The notes beneath the pieces were generated by a model that did not search any database, was not told the DNA's origin, and worked only from the letters and a program-made list of their open reading frames with translations. Shown in pieces: positions 24,461-32,961 of a stretch of 64,000 nt of DNA (the stretch's first letter is position 1; every line of letters starts with the position of its first letter). Position numbers and translations under genes: made by a program. Origin of the DNA: Microtetraspora sp. NBRC 13810 (lineage in GTDB: Bacteria > Actinomycetota > Actinomycetes > Streptosporangiales > Streptosporangiaceae); contig NZ_BSRQ01000016.1 of the NCBI RefSeq assembly GCF_030268685.1, positions 144,059 to 208,058 of the forward strand, in the 5' to 3' direction.

Positions 24461-25768
24461 TCAGGTGAGGGGAACGCGGACGGTCTCCACCCACGGCGGG
24501 GGTTCGGCGGAGCCGTCGCCGACGAGGACGGCTATGAGGCGGCAGGACGGCGTCTCCTCCGGCCAGGGGGTGTAGCCGTCGGTGAGGACGATCACGATGC
24601 CGGGCCGGTCCGGCCGGGCCAGCGCCGCCGCGATGCCCACCCGCAGGTCGGTGCCTCCGCCGCCGGCCAGCGTGACCTGGCCGGCGGAGGTCACCCGGGA
24701 CACGGCGTGCACGTCGGCGTCGCAGGCCAGCACGGTGACCCGGTTTTTGCGTACGCCGACCTCGCGCAGCACGCCGGTGACCTCGGCCATGGCCGCGGCG
24801 AGTTCGGCCTCGCCCATCGACCCTGAGGTGTCGACGACGACGGCCACCCGGGGCAGCGGGCGGCGCAGGCTCGGCAGCACGACGCCGCGCAGCGCCGGGG
24901 TGCGCCGCGACGGGCGGCTGTAGCTGTAGTCGACCGCCCCGCCGGCCCAGGCGGCCGCCTCGCGCACCGCCCCCGCCAGCATCCGCCGCCAGTCGACGAC
25001 GGGTTCCAGGGTCTCGTCCGCCCAGCGCCGCCAGCCCGCGGCGAGTGTCCCGCGGGCGCGCAGGTGGGCACGCATCGCCTCGGCGGTGTGCCGCCGCAGC
25101 GCGTCCGCCTCGGTCGGCCCGATTCGCGGCGTCCCGTCCGCGCCCGCCTCCCACGGCCGTTCCCGCCCGTGCGCCCCCGACCCGCAGTCCACCGCGTCCG
25201 CCCCGCCGGAGGCGAAGAGGGGTGCGGGCAGCAGCGGCAGGTACTCCTCGAACAACCGGCCCTCGGGGAGGCCGAAGCGGCCGGGTTCCATGCGGCCCTC
25301 CGGCAGGGCGAGGCGGTCGGCGAGCAGGTCGTCGTTGATCTCGCAGTCCTGGGCGACGTTGACCCGCAGCGGGTCGCGTTGCAGCGCGGCGGGGAGGCGG
25401 TCCGCGCGGCCGTGGTGGTCGCGCAGCAGGTGCGCCACCTCGTGGATCCACACCCCGGCGAGTTCGGCCACCGGGGTCGCGGCCACGAACGCGGGCGACA
25501 CGTGGCACCGCCACCACCGGTCCACCCCCATCGTCGGCACCTCCGTGGACGGCACGATCGACAGCGCGTACAACGCGGACGCGAAGTAGGGCCGCTCGTT
25601 CGCCGCCCGGAACCGCGCCGCCAGCAACTTCACCCGCTCCAGCCCGGCCCCCGGCCCGCCACCTGCACCCCGGCCGGGCTGTGGGGCACGCCCGCTCGCC
25701 GCGCCGGGCTTCGGAGGGCGGCCGGTGGCCGTCCCGGGTGCCGGGTGTCGTCCGTCCTGTCCGGTCAC
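24461..25768 (-). CDS. VWA-like metallopeptidase (DUF2201 family), last gene of the LRR/ANK/MoxR operon
   Basis: The 435-residue protein has a low-complexity start, then a zincin-like domain with HEVAHLLRDHHGR near residue 115 and AQDCEINDDLL. The C-terminal VWA-like domain has a MIDAS-type DTSGSMGEAELAAAMAEV motif and a TDGYTPWPEE segment. Such proteins pair with MoxR-type AAA ATPases, as here: its start is 3 bp from the ATPase stop. The likely role is a metal-dependent partner or substrate adaptor of the ATPase in a cytosolic complex. Confidence 0.85.
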   Translation of the reverse strand: MTGQDGRHPAPGTATGRPPKPGAASGRAPQPGRGAGGGPGAGLERVKLLAARFRAANERPYFASALYALSIVPSTEVPTMGVDRWWRCHVSPAFVAATPVAELAGVWIHEVAHLLRDHHGRADRLPAALQRDPLRVNVAQDCEINDDLLADRLALPEGRMEPGRFGLPEGRLFEEYLPLLPAPLFASGGADAVDCGSGAHGRERPWEAGADGTPRIGPTEADALRRHTAEAMRAHLRARGTLAAGWRRWADETLEPVVDWRRMLAGAVREAAAWAGGAVDYSYSRPSRRTPALRGVVLPSLRRPLPRVAVVVDTSGSMGEAELAAAMAEVTGVLREVGVRKNRVTVLACDADVHAVSRVTSAGQVTLAGGGGTDLRVGIAAALARPDRPGIVIVLTDGYTPWPEETPSCRLIAVLVGDGSAEPPPWVETVRVPLT

Positions 25769-25771
25769 GGG

Positions 25772-27088
25772 TCAGCCGGGGAGTGCGCCGGAGAGGTGGA
25801 GCAGGTCGAGGAAGGCGTCGATGCCGCTCGGGACCGGCCAGTCGAGGTCGCGCATGGCGGCCAGGTCGGTGGCGGGGCGGGCGGCGACGTCCGGCACGCC
25901 CGCCTCGACGGCCTTGGCGAGCACCGCCCAGCCGGCCTCCCAGCGGGCGCGCGTGAGGTCGTACTGGACGGCGGCCACCACGGCGGTGAGGAAGGCGAGC
26001 TGGCGGTCGCCGCGTTCGGGCAGGGCGAACGCGCCGGGGTTGGCCAGCACCCGGTCGGGATCGGGCAGGTCGAGCTGGTCGAGGTAGGCCAGCAGCTCGA
26101 TGCCGGCGCCGTCGCCGACCGCGCCGACCAGCGCGGCGGCGACCGCCTCGGAGCCCGCCCCGGTCGCGTACCCGGTGGCGAGCAGCCGCAGCGCCATCTC
26201 CCACGTGCGCGGCGAGGGCCAGGCGCCGCCCCGGCCCTCGGCGTCGGCGGGCATGTGGTGGACCAGTCCGGGGCGGGCGGTGAGGAATCCGGAGATCGTG
26301 CCGCGGGCGCGCGCGATCGCGCCCGCCGACCTGGTGGCGTCCACGACCGGGACGGTCACCCGCGGCCAGGTGCCCGCCATGCCGCGCGCGACCGTGCGGG
26401 GGTCGTGCGTCCAGTGCAGGTGCACGAACCGGTTGGCCAGCGGCGGGCTCAGGTGCCAGCCGTCCGCGGCGCTGGACGGCGGGTTGGCGGCGGCGACGAT
26501 CCGCACCGGCTCGGGCAGGGTCAGGCTGCCCACCCTGCGTTCGAGCACCACGCGCAGCAGCGCGGCCTGTACGGCGGGCGGCGCGGAGGACAGTTCGTCG
26601 AAGAACACCAGCCCACGCCCGGCGCGGGCGAGCCGGACCGCCCAGTCGGGCGGGGCCATCGGCACCCCGGTCGCGGCGGGGTCGTCTCCCACGATCGGCA
26701 GCCCCGCGAAGTCGGACGGCTCGTGCACGCTGGCGATCACGGTCTCCAGTGGCACCCCGAGCCGTTCCGCGAGCTGTTCCATGCCCGCCGACTTGCCGAT
26801 CCCCGGCTCACCCCACAGCAGCACCGGCAGGTTCGCCGACACCGCCAGCGCCAGCGCCTCCAGCCGCGGATCGCTCGCCGCCTCGGTGCGAACCGCCCGC
26901 ACCCGGCGGTTCAGCTCGTCCGCCGCCCCCAGCGGATCCTCCACACGCTCCGCCCCCGAACCCCCACCACCCCTCCCACCGCCCGGCGAACCGGCACCCG
27001 ACGCCCCCGCGAGCGAACCGCCCGCCACGACCGGCGAACCGTCCGTCCCGCTGCGCGGACCGCTGTCCTCGGGGGCAGGTGCGTTCAC
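25772..27088 (-). CDS. MoxR-type AAA ATPase
   Basis: The 438-residue ATPase has an N-terminal Gly-rich disordered stretch. Walker A is LLWGEPGIGKSAGM near residue 95, Walker B is GRGLVFFDELSSAPPAVQAALLRVVLE, sensor 1 is RIVAAANPPSSAADG, and the sensor region is LSPPLANRFVHLHW. The gene overlaps the ankyrin gene by 4 bp (ATGA) and is followed 3 bp later by the VWA-like gene. MoxR ATPases act as chaperones or remodelers with VWA partners; the client here is unknown. Confidence 0.9.
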   Translation of the reverse strand: MNAPAPEDSGPRSGTDGSPVVAGGSLAGASGAGSPGGGRGGGGSGAERVEDPLGAADELNRRVRAVRTEAASDPRLEALALAVSANLPVLLWGEPGIGKSAGMEQLAERLGVPLETVIASVHEPSDFAGLPIVGDDPAATGVPMAPPDWAVRLARAGRGLVFFDELSSAPPAVQAALLRVVLERRVGSLTLPEPVRIVAAANPPSSAADGWHLSPPLANRFVHLHWTHDPRTVARGMAGTWPRVTVPVVDATRSAGAIARARGTISGFLTARPGLVHHMPADAEGRGGAWPSPRTWEMALRLLATGYATGAGSEAVAAALVGAVGDGAGIELLAYLDQLDLPDPDRVLANPGAFALPERGDRQLAFLTAVVAAVQYDLTRARWEAGWAVLAKAVEAGVPDVAARPATDLAAMRDLDWPVPSGIDAFLDLLHLSGALPG

Positions 27089-28827
27089 TTCGGGCTCTCT
27101 TCCAGGAGGAACAGCAGGTCATGGCGTTTCCAGCGGTCGATGAGGAAGTCCCGCAAAGACTCTTCGCCGGAGGTCAGGAGGGCCGGGCGGGCGCCTGCGG
27201 CAAGGAGGGCGCGGACCAGGGCGGGGGAACCGCCGTTGCAGACGGCCTCGTGCAGCGGCGTGCGGCCCTCGGCGTCGCGGGCGTCGACGTCCAGACCGGC
27301 GGCCAGCAGCCTGGGCAGCAGGATCTCGTGGTCGAGCGGGGGAAGCAGGGGAAGCACGTGCATCAGCGTGCGCCGCTGCCCGTCGCGGACGCGTGGGTCG
27401 AAGCCGGCGTCCAGGAGGCGCAGGAGACCGGGGGTATCGCCGTGCTGGGCGTGCGCGAACGGTTCCTTCCGCTGGGCGCGCAGGCCCTTCGGCAGCCATT
27501 CGCCCCCGCCCGTCCAGGCCCGCCGTACGGCGAAGCAGCCGCTGACCGGCCCGCCGAACGCGGCCATCGCCTGTTCACGCCGCTGCTCCTCGTCGCTGTG
27601 CGGCATCCGGAGCACACCGTCCCGCACGGCCACCTCGTGCCACTCCCCACGGCACCGGACCCGCACCGCCGGCCACGCCTCGGCCGGACCCGGCCACCCG
27701 ACACCGGCGCGGGCATGGTCGGCGCGGGCATGGTCGGCGCGGGCATGGTCGGCGTGGGCAGAGTCGGCGTGGGCAGAGTCGGCGTGGGTGGGGAAGAGGG
27801 CGGTGCGGACGAGGGGGTGCAGGTCGCCGGGGGTGAGCTTGGCCTCGCGCAGCAGGTCGAGGTCGGGCAGGCGGCGCCGGCACGCCTCGGGCAACCGGGT
27901 GATCCCTTCGGTGTCGCGCCGCAGCCGGACGATCCGTCCCCGCAGGCTCGCCCCGGGTCCGAACTCCATGACGGCGCTCCAGGAGAGCGGAACGTGCACG
28001 CGATCTGCCCGGACGGCCTCGGTGAACGCACGCAACTCGGGGACGAGCCGGGCCAGGGCCAACGGGCTCTCCCGCAGGAACCGCATCGAGTTCGCCATGG
28101 AGAAGTCCACCGGCTCCACCTCGATGCCGACGGCGGCGAGGGCCTCCTCGACCTCGCCCCGCTCGTGCAGCATGGCGACCCATTCCGCACGCGCCGCGAG
28201 ATCGTCCCGGCCGGGGTACCGAGCGGAATCGTGAGCGGGGTCCCGGGTGGGCAGTTCGGCGGGCGTGAGGGGGGTGCCGTCGGTGTGGAAGAACGGCGTA
28301 CGGTGGCCGCCGCCGCAGCGGCGGAGCAGCTCGGAGACGTGCCGGACGTCCCACAGGTGCCGTGCCGTGAGCCAGATGATCGCCGGCTCGGCCTTCCAGC
28401 GTCCCTCGGACAGCGGCTCGGCGTCCGCGAAGCGCAGGGTGATCCGCTGCGGCCCCTCGGTCCTGCGCGGCGTGACGACGTACAGGCAGGGACCGCCGCC
28501 CCGCCATCCGTACCGGGCGAGGACGACCGCCCTGCCGGTGCTGATCGTCGCCTGGCCGCCGAGCGTCCGGGGCAGGTGCCAGCGGAGCAGGTCCGGCACG
28601 AGGTGGGCAAGATCCTCCTCCAGCGAGCCGGCAACCGTACGGCCGTGCGTGGCGGCCACCTCGGCCAGGTCGACGGCCACGTCCACGCCGGCCACGGCGC
28701 AGGCCCCGCGCCAGTCGCCGGCCAGCCGCCGCTCGGCCGCCTGCTCGATCATCCAGCCCGGTACCGCGTAACGCCGGACCCGCCGCCACCTCGACGCCTC
28801 CTCCGGCGGGAAGCACTCCCCGATCAC
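27085..28827 (-). CDS. ankyrin-repeat protein of the MoxR/VWA operon
   Basis: The 580-residue protein has an uncharacterised N-terminal ~400 residues (WMIEQAAERRLAGDWRGACAVAGVDVAVDL..., LPRTLGGQATISTGRAVVLARYGWRGGGPCLYVV). A His/Ala/Asp repeat linker of about 28 residues follows, then C-terminal ankyrin repeats (HAQHGDTPGLLRLLDAGFDPRVRD, RTPLHEAVCNGGSPALVRALLAAGARP). It is probably a protein-binding scaffold or substrate receptor. The stop overlaps the ATPase start, so stoichiometric expression is likely. The N-terminal domain seems specific to this operon type. Confidence 0.75.
   Translation of the reverse strand: MIGECFPPEEASRWRRVRRYAVPGWMIEQAAERRLAGDWRGACAVAGVDVAVDLAEVAATHGRTVAGSLEEDLAHLVPDLLRWHLPRTLGGQATISTGRAVVLARYGWRGGGPCLYVVTPRRTEGPQRITLRFADAEPLSEGRWKAEPAIIWLTARHLWDVRHVSELLRRCGGGHRTPFFHTDGTPLTPAELPTRDPAHDSARYPGRDDLAARAEWVAMLHERGEVEEALAAVGIEVEPVDFSMANSMRFLRESPLALARLVPELRAFTEAVRADRVHVPLSWSAVMEFGPGASLRGRIVRLRRDTEGITRLPEACRRRLPDLDLLREAKLTPGDLHPLVRTALFPTHADSAHADSAHADHARADHARADHARAGVGWPGPAEAWPAVRVRCRGEWHEVAVRDGVLRMPHSDEEQRREQAMAAFGGPVSGCFAVRRAWTGGGEWLPKGLRAQRKEPFAHAQHGDTPGLLRLLDAGFDPRVRDGQRRTLMHVLPLLPPLDHEILLPRLLAAGLDVDARDAEGRTPLHEAVCNGGSPALVRALLAAGARPALLTSGEESLRDFLIDRWKRHDLLFLLEESPK
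27708..27792 (-). repeat. 15-bp minisatellite within the ankyrin gene
   Basis: Five to six in-frame copies of a 15-bp unit encode HADHARADHARA-type peptide. It separates the unknown N-terminal domain from the ankyrin repeats. Confidence 0.75.
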
Positions 28828-28855
28828 CGGACCTCCTTCGCCGGTCGCCGGCCGG

Positions 28856-29983
28856 TCACCGGTACACGCTCGCGATCGCCGCCAGGTCGGGGTGGGCCGC
28901 GGCGGCCGGGCGCAGCCTCGTGGCGAAGGACCGTTTGATCCTGCGCGGGACGCCGGGGCCGAGGCCCACGAACTCCAGGGCGGTGCCGTCCTGGACCCGG
29001 GTGAGGAGCGCCTTCGCGCCGCGGCCGGTGAGACCGGTGTGCCGGAGGTCCAGGCGGCGCAGCGGACTGTCCGGGAGGGCGGCGGCCAGCGCCTCGGCGC
29101 CCGCGTCGCCGGTGACGTTGCCGGGGGCGCCGAGGCTGCGCTGGGAGAGCGGGCGGCCGAGGTCGAGCGCCTCGATCCCGGCGAGGGCGGCGGCGAGCGC
29201 GCGGGCGCCGGCCGGGCCGATCCCGTTGCCGCCGAGGCCGAGCCGTACCGGCGTCGCGGGGTCGGCAGCCGCGGCGAGCACCGCGGCGCCCTCGTCGCCG
29301 AGGTGGTTGGCCGGCAGGTAGAGCTCGCGGACGCCCGCGCCGGCGATCAGCGCGGCCAGCAGCGGGGCCGCCTCGCCGCCGAGGCCGTTGCCGCCGAGGA
29401 AGACGCGCTCGACCGGCCGGGACCGCGCGGCGAGGGCGTCGAGCAGGGCGCGCAGGCCGCCGGCGGTGAGACCGGTGTTGACCAGGTCGAGCGTGCGCAG
29501 CGGGGTGTCGCGGCGCAGCGCGGCGGCGAGGGCGCGCACCCCGTCGTCGCCCACCGGGTTGCGTTTGAGCCACAGCCCCTGGACGGTGTCGTCGCCGGCC
29601 AGCCGGTCCGCGAGCGCGGCGGCTCCGGCCGGGCCGATCCGGTTGCAGCCGAGGTACACGGTCCGCAGGCCGTGCCCGGGGACGAGCGCGCCGGCGACGG
29701 CCGCGGCTCCCTGGTCGCCGATGGCGTTGGTGCCCAGCAGCAGGTGGACGGCGTGCGGCGAGCCGGTGACCGCGGGCAGCAGCCGGGCGGCGCCCACCGG
29801 GCCGAGCCCCTGCTTGCACAGGTCCACCCGCCCGCCGGGCCGCAGCGTGCCGAGCGGGAACGTCTCGTCCGCGGTCACCGGCTCCGCCGCGGCCAGCCGT
29901 TCGACCAGCGGGCCGAGGGCCGCGGGGTCAGCGGGCGGCACGTCGGGGTGCTCGATCGCGGGACAGCGTACGGGTGTCTCCAT
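28856..29983 (-). CDS. leucine-rich-repeat protein (RNase-inhibitor/NLR-like repeats)
   Basis: The 375-residue protein is made almost entirely of 28-30-residue LRRs of the RNase-inhibitor type (LRTVYLGCNRIGPAGAAALADRL, VQGLWLKRNPVGDDGVRALAAAL, VRELYLPANHLGDEGAAVLAAA and others; about ten units). There is no signal peptide or membrane segment, so it should be a cytosolic recognition solenoid. It sits between the SDR gene (2-bp gap) and the ankyrin gene (28 bp). Together with ankyrin, MoxR and VWA proteins it suggests a sensing or client-selection module. Confidence 0.85.
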   Translation of the reverse strand: METPVRCPAIEHPDVPPADPAALGPLVERLAAAEPVTADETFPLGTLRPGGRVDLCKQGLGPVGAARLLPAVTGSPHAVHLLLGTNAIGDQGAAAVAGALVPGHGLRTVYLGCNRIGPAGAAALADRLAGDDTVQGLWLKRNPVGDDGVRALAAALRRDTPLRTLDLVNTGLTAGGLRALLDALAARSRPVERVFLGGNGLGGEAAPLLAALIAGAGVRELYLPANHLGDEGAAVLAAAADPATPVRLGLGGNGIGPAGARALAAALAGIEALDLGRPLSQRSLGAPGNVTGDAGAEALAAALPDSPLRRLDLRHTGLTGRGAKALLTRVQDGTALEFVGLGPGVPRRIKRSFATRLRPAAAAHPDLAAIASVYR

Positions 29984-29985
29984 CG

Positions 29986-31683
29986 TCACCACTCCACCGG
30001 GCGGTAGTCCTTCAGGAACAGGCCGGACATCGGCTCTCCGGCCACGCCGCGCACGATCGGGTCGTACACCCGGGCGGCTCCGTCGATGACGTCGAGCGGC
30101 GGCCGGAACCCGGCGGCCCGATGCGCCATCCGGTCCGGGTGGGGCCGCTCGTCGGTCACCCAGCCGGTGTCCACGCTGTTCATGTGGATCCCGGAGGCCG
30201 CGTAGTCGGCCGCCGCCGTACGGGTCAGCATGTTCAGCGACGCCTTCGCCATGTTCGTGTGCGGGTGCCGGACGGTCTTGTTCCGCCGGGAGAAGCTGCC
30301 CTCCATGGCGGAGACCTGCACGACGTACCTGTCGGGACGTGGTGCGGACTCCAGCAACCCGCGCAGCCGCGAGGTGAGCAGGAACGGCGCGAAGGCGTTC
30401 ACCATCTGCACCTCCATCCACTCGGCCGCGTCCACCTCGTGCAGCCGCACGCTCCAGCTGTTGCGCCCCCGCAGATCCAGCGGCTCCCCCGTCTCGTCGG
30501 TACGGCCGGCGGGGAAGAACACCGCCTCGTCCGCCGAATCGGCAGCGAGGAACGCCGTCTCGCCTGTGCCGTCGGCGGCGGGGAACGCCGTCTCCTCCGT
30601 GCCACCGGGGGTGGGGAACGCCGTCTCGTAGGTGCGTCCGGCGGGGAAGGGGGGCTCTCCCGCTGCGGGGGCGAGGGGTGACAGGGCGGCGGTGAGGGCG
30701 GGCGGGCTCGGGCGGGGGGCGTCCGTGAGCCGGATCCGGGCGGCGGGGCCGGTCAGCGGGGCGTCCTCGGCCGCGCGGACCTCGCGATGGTAGGCGGCGG
30801 GCCTGCGGATCGTCTGGGCGGCGTTGTTGACCAGGATGTCGAGGTGGTCGAACCGCTCCCGTACGGATGTCAGCAGTCCGGCCACCCCGGCGAGGTCGAG
30901 CAGGTCCACGCCGTGCACGTGCAGCCGGTCCAGCCAGTCCGCGCAGTCCGGCGCCCCGGCGAACCGGCGGGCGGCGTCACGCGGGAACCGGGTCGTGACC
31001 AGCACCTCGGCCCCGTCGCGGAGCAGCTTCAGCGCGACATGGAAGCCGATCTTCACCCGCCCGCCGGTGACGACCGCCCGCCGCCCCCTCAGATCGGCCC
31101 GCGCGTGCCGGCGAGCCAGGTTCTCCTCCGCGCACGCGCCGCACAGCAGGTGGTAGCGGGGATCCACCCGCCGGTAGGCCGCCTTGCACACGTAACACCG
31201 CCGGACCCCGATCAGCACCGGCCCAGGATGAGCACGATCGGTGACCGGTCCACTAGCAGGCGGAGCGGAGGCGCGAGCCGTACCCGGCTCGGCGCGGCCT
31301 CGTCCCGTGACCGGATCGGCGGAGGGTGCGGTGAGGGCGGGGGCGGAGGCGGGGTCGGCGGAGGGTGCGGTGAGGGCGGGGGCGGCGGAGGGTGACGTTA
31401 GAGCGGGGTCGGCGGAAGGTGGGGCGGGGGCGGGGTTCTGGTGACGGTGGCGTTCGGCGGTGGCGGCGGCTTCGCGGTCGTGGTGGCGGCGGGCGGCGAG
31501 CCTGGCGGCCTTGCGGGACTTCTTGGCGGCGCGGTAGACCTGCGCCGCCGCCTCGTGCACGGATGCCCAGCGCGGGTCGCCGGGATCGGCCGCGGACGCC
31601 CGCGCCAGCACCCGCAGGCAGATCTCGACATCGGACGCCGCGAGGACGGCGGACTCGGCCGGGGTGGGGGCGGGCGATGTCAT
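29986..31683 (-). CDS. zinc-ribbon SDR-like oxidoreductase, first gene of the operon
   Basis: This 565-residue protein has a helical N-terminus and a repetitive Ala/Pro linker, then a CX2C...CX2C zinc ribbon (CYVCKAAYRR...LLCGACAEEN). A Rossmann SDR domain follows (AVVTGGRVKIGFHVALKLL, LDILVNNAAQTIRRP). A low-complexity insertion with ETAFPA-type repeats splits the SDR. Where classical SDRs have YXXXK, this has HPHTNMAKASLNML: the Lys is present but the Tyr position is Thr, as in a divergent SDR group. ATG 31683 has a strong AAGGAGG. It probably provides redox or ligand-modifying activity for the operon. Confidence 0.75.
   Translation of the reverse strand: MTSPAPTPAESAVLAASDVEICLRVLARASAADPGDPRWASVHEAAAQVYRAAKKSRKAARLAARRHHDREAAATAERHRHQNPAPAPPSADPALTSPSAAPALTAPSADPASAPALTAPSADPVTGRGRAEPGTARASAPPASGPVTDRAHPGPVLIGVRRCYVCKAAYRRVDPRYHLLCGACAEENLARRHARADLRGRRAVVTGGRVKIGFHVALKLLRDGAEVLVTTRFPRDAARRFAGAPDCADWLDRLHVHGVDLLDLAGVAGLLTSVRERFDHLDILVNNAAQTIRRPAAYHREVRAAEDAPLTGPAARIRLTDAPRPSPPALTAALSPLAPAAGEPPFPAGRTYETAFPTPGGTEETAFPAADGTGETAFLAADSADEAVFFPAGRTDETGEPLDLRGRNSWSVRLHEVDAAEWMEVQMVNAFAPFLLTSRLRGLLESAPRPDRYVVQVSAMEGSFSRRNKTVRHPHTNMAKASLNMLTRTAAADYAASGIHMNSVDTGWVTDERPHPDRMAHRAAGFRPPLDVIDGAARVYDPIVRGVAGEPMSGLFLKDYRPVEW
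30515..30640 (-). repeat. in-frame ETAFPA-type repeats inside the SDR domain
   Basis: Imperfect 42-48 bp units encode PAGRTYETAFPTPGGTEETAF-like peptides and break the Rossmann fold between the NNA motif and the catalytic region. Confidence 0.65.
31317..31432 (-). repeat. GC-rich minisatellite in the SDR N-terminal linker
   Basis: Repeated units of the form GGCGGAGGGTG(C/A)GGTGAGGGCGG encode PSADPALTAPSA-type peptide between the helical N-terminus and the zinc ribbon. Confidence 0.65.
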
Positions 31684-31773
31684 CCGTCCTCCTTGGCGGG
31701 GAGTGCCGCGGTCGACGGGGAGCACCGCGGGCTGTGTGGGGGCCTCCGCGGGCGCTTCCGCGAGGGGAGGCGG

Positions 31774-31846
31774 CAAGGCCGGTCGGATTCGAACCGACGT
31801 CCTCCCGCACGCGGAACGGGCGCGACGACCTCTGCGCTACGGCCTT
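31774..31846 (-). tRNA. tRNA-like gene with atypical anticodon loop
   Basis: The minus strand folds as a 73-nt cloverleaf. The acceptor is AAGGCCG/CGGCCTT (7 bp), with T8 and A9; the D-stem is GCG/CGC, the T-arm GTCGG-TTCGAAT-CCGAC is perfect, and the variable loop is AGGAC. The anticodon stem CCCGT/GCGGG leaves a loop TCCGCGT, which has C instead of the invariant T at position 33 and would give anticodon CGC. No CCA is encoded. It may be a degenerate tRNA or a tRNA-like element; the amino acid cannot be assigned. Confidence 0.5.
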
Positions 31847-32145
31847 GCCGCCGGACAGCGTACCGAAGGGAACCGCCCTTTCGATCAAGTACTTGAATAT
31901 AGGCCCTTTTCAGCTAATTGTCGGAAATAATGACATAAATCCCCACAGTCATCCGTCGCACAGAGCGTGCCGTCCGGCGCAGGAGGCGTCCGCGCCGCCG
32001 TCCCCCGCACCCCCGCCCACCAGCCGCGACCCCCGACGACGGAACCGCCGCGGAACCACGACGGAACCACGGCGGCTCAGCCCGCGTCCCGCGAACACTG
32101 ATAGTTTACGATCACCCCAAAATACGACAAGGGAGACAGCGAGCC
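31847..32145. other. gene-free stretch, AT-richer promoter region
   Basis: No supportable gene is present. It includes locally AT-rich DNA (about 31880-31945 and 32095-32130), unlike the surroundings. The second patch, with GATAGTTTACGATCACCCC, probably contains the promoter of the downstream methyltransferase. The ribosome-binding site is AGGGAGA upstream of 32146. Confidence 0.4.
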
Positions 32146-32955
32146 ATGGACGCGGATCAGGCGCCCCACGGAATCGATCCGAACGTGCCGAGCGTCGCCC
32201 GGATCTACGACTTCCTGCTGGGCGGCAAGGACAACTTCGCCGCCGACCGGGCGGCGGCCGCGAAGCTCATGGAGCTCACGCCGAACGTCCGGGAGGGCGT
32301 CCGGGCCAACCGGCGTTTCCTCAGCCGGGCCGTGCGCTTCCTGACCCAGAGCGGGATCCGGCAGTTCCTCGACATCGGCGCCGGCCTGCCCACCCAGGAG
32401 AACGTGCACCAGGTGGCGTTGCGCGCCGCGCCGGACTCGCGCGTCGCGTACGTGGACAACGACCCGATCGTGCTGACCCACGGACGTGCCCTGCTGGCGG
32501 ACAACGATCGCACCATCGTCGTGCACGGCGACCTGCGCGACCCCGGCGCCGTCCTCGACGACCCGCTGATCAGCGGACACCTCGACTTCGACCGGCCGGT
32601 GGCGGTGCTGCTGCTCGCGGTGCTGCACTTCATCCCGGACGACGGCGTCGCCGAGAAGATCGTCGCGACCCTCCGGCAGCGGCTCGCCCCCGGCAGCGCC
32701 CTGGCGATCACCCACCTGTCCTTCGGCGACCTGGACGAGAATCAGGTGCGCGAGGGCCGCGAGCTGTACACCCGTACGTCGGCGGGCTCGGCGACCCCCC
32801 GCTCCGCCGGCCAGATCGTGCGCTTCTTCGACGGGTTCGAGCTGGTCGAGCCCGGCCTGGTGCCGCCGGAGGCGTGGCGGCCGGAGCAGGAGGAGCCGCC
32901 GCTGCCCAAGCTCCCCGGCGTGGACGGCTACTCCGGGGTCGCCCTGCTCCGCTGA
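32146..32955 (+). CDS. SAM-dependent methyltransferase, DUF574 / Methyltransf_19 family
   Basis: The 269-residue protein opens with PNVPSVARIYDFLLGGKDNFAADR, diagnostic of this large actinobacterial family. Motif I (QFLDIGAGLPTQENVH), PDSRVAYVDNDPIVLTH and the C-terminal LPGVDGYSGVALLR follow. Substrates are mostly unknown. It stands alone, convergent with the Ser/Thr kinase gene (6 bp between stops). Confidence 0.9.
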   Translation: MDADQAPHGIDPNVPSVARIYDFLLGGKDNFAADRAAAAKLMELTPNVREGVRANRRFLSRAVRFLTQSGIRQFLDIGAGLPTQENVHQVALRAAPDSRVAYVDNDPIVLTHGRALLADNDRTIVVHGDLRDPGAVLDDPLISGHLDFDRPVAVLLLAVLHFIPDDGVAEKIVATLRQRLAPGSALAITHLSFGDLDENQVREGRELYTRTSAGSATPRSAGQIVRFFDGFELVEPGLVPPEAWRPEQEEPPLPKLPGVDGYSGVALLR

Positions 32956-32961
32956 CCGCCG

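Noticed and set aside
23973..26204. 743-codon minus-strand frame
   Set aside because: Only the last 45 codons resemble a protein (ABC ATPase tail). The rest is antisense or out of frame to the VWA and MoxR genes.
31664..31930. Reading frames such as GRIRTDVLPHAERARRPL
   Set aside because: This is the antisense translation of the tRNA-like sequence, a well-known annotation artefact.
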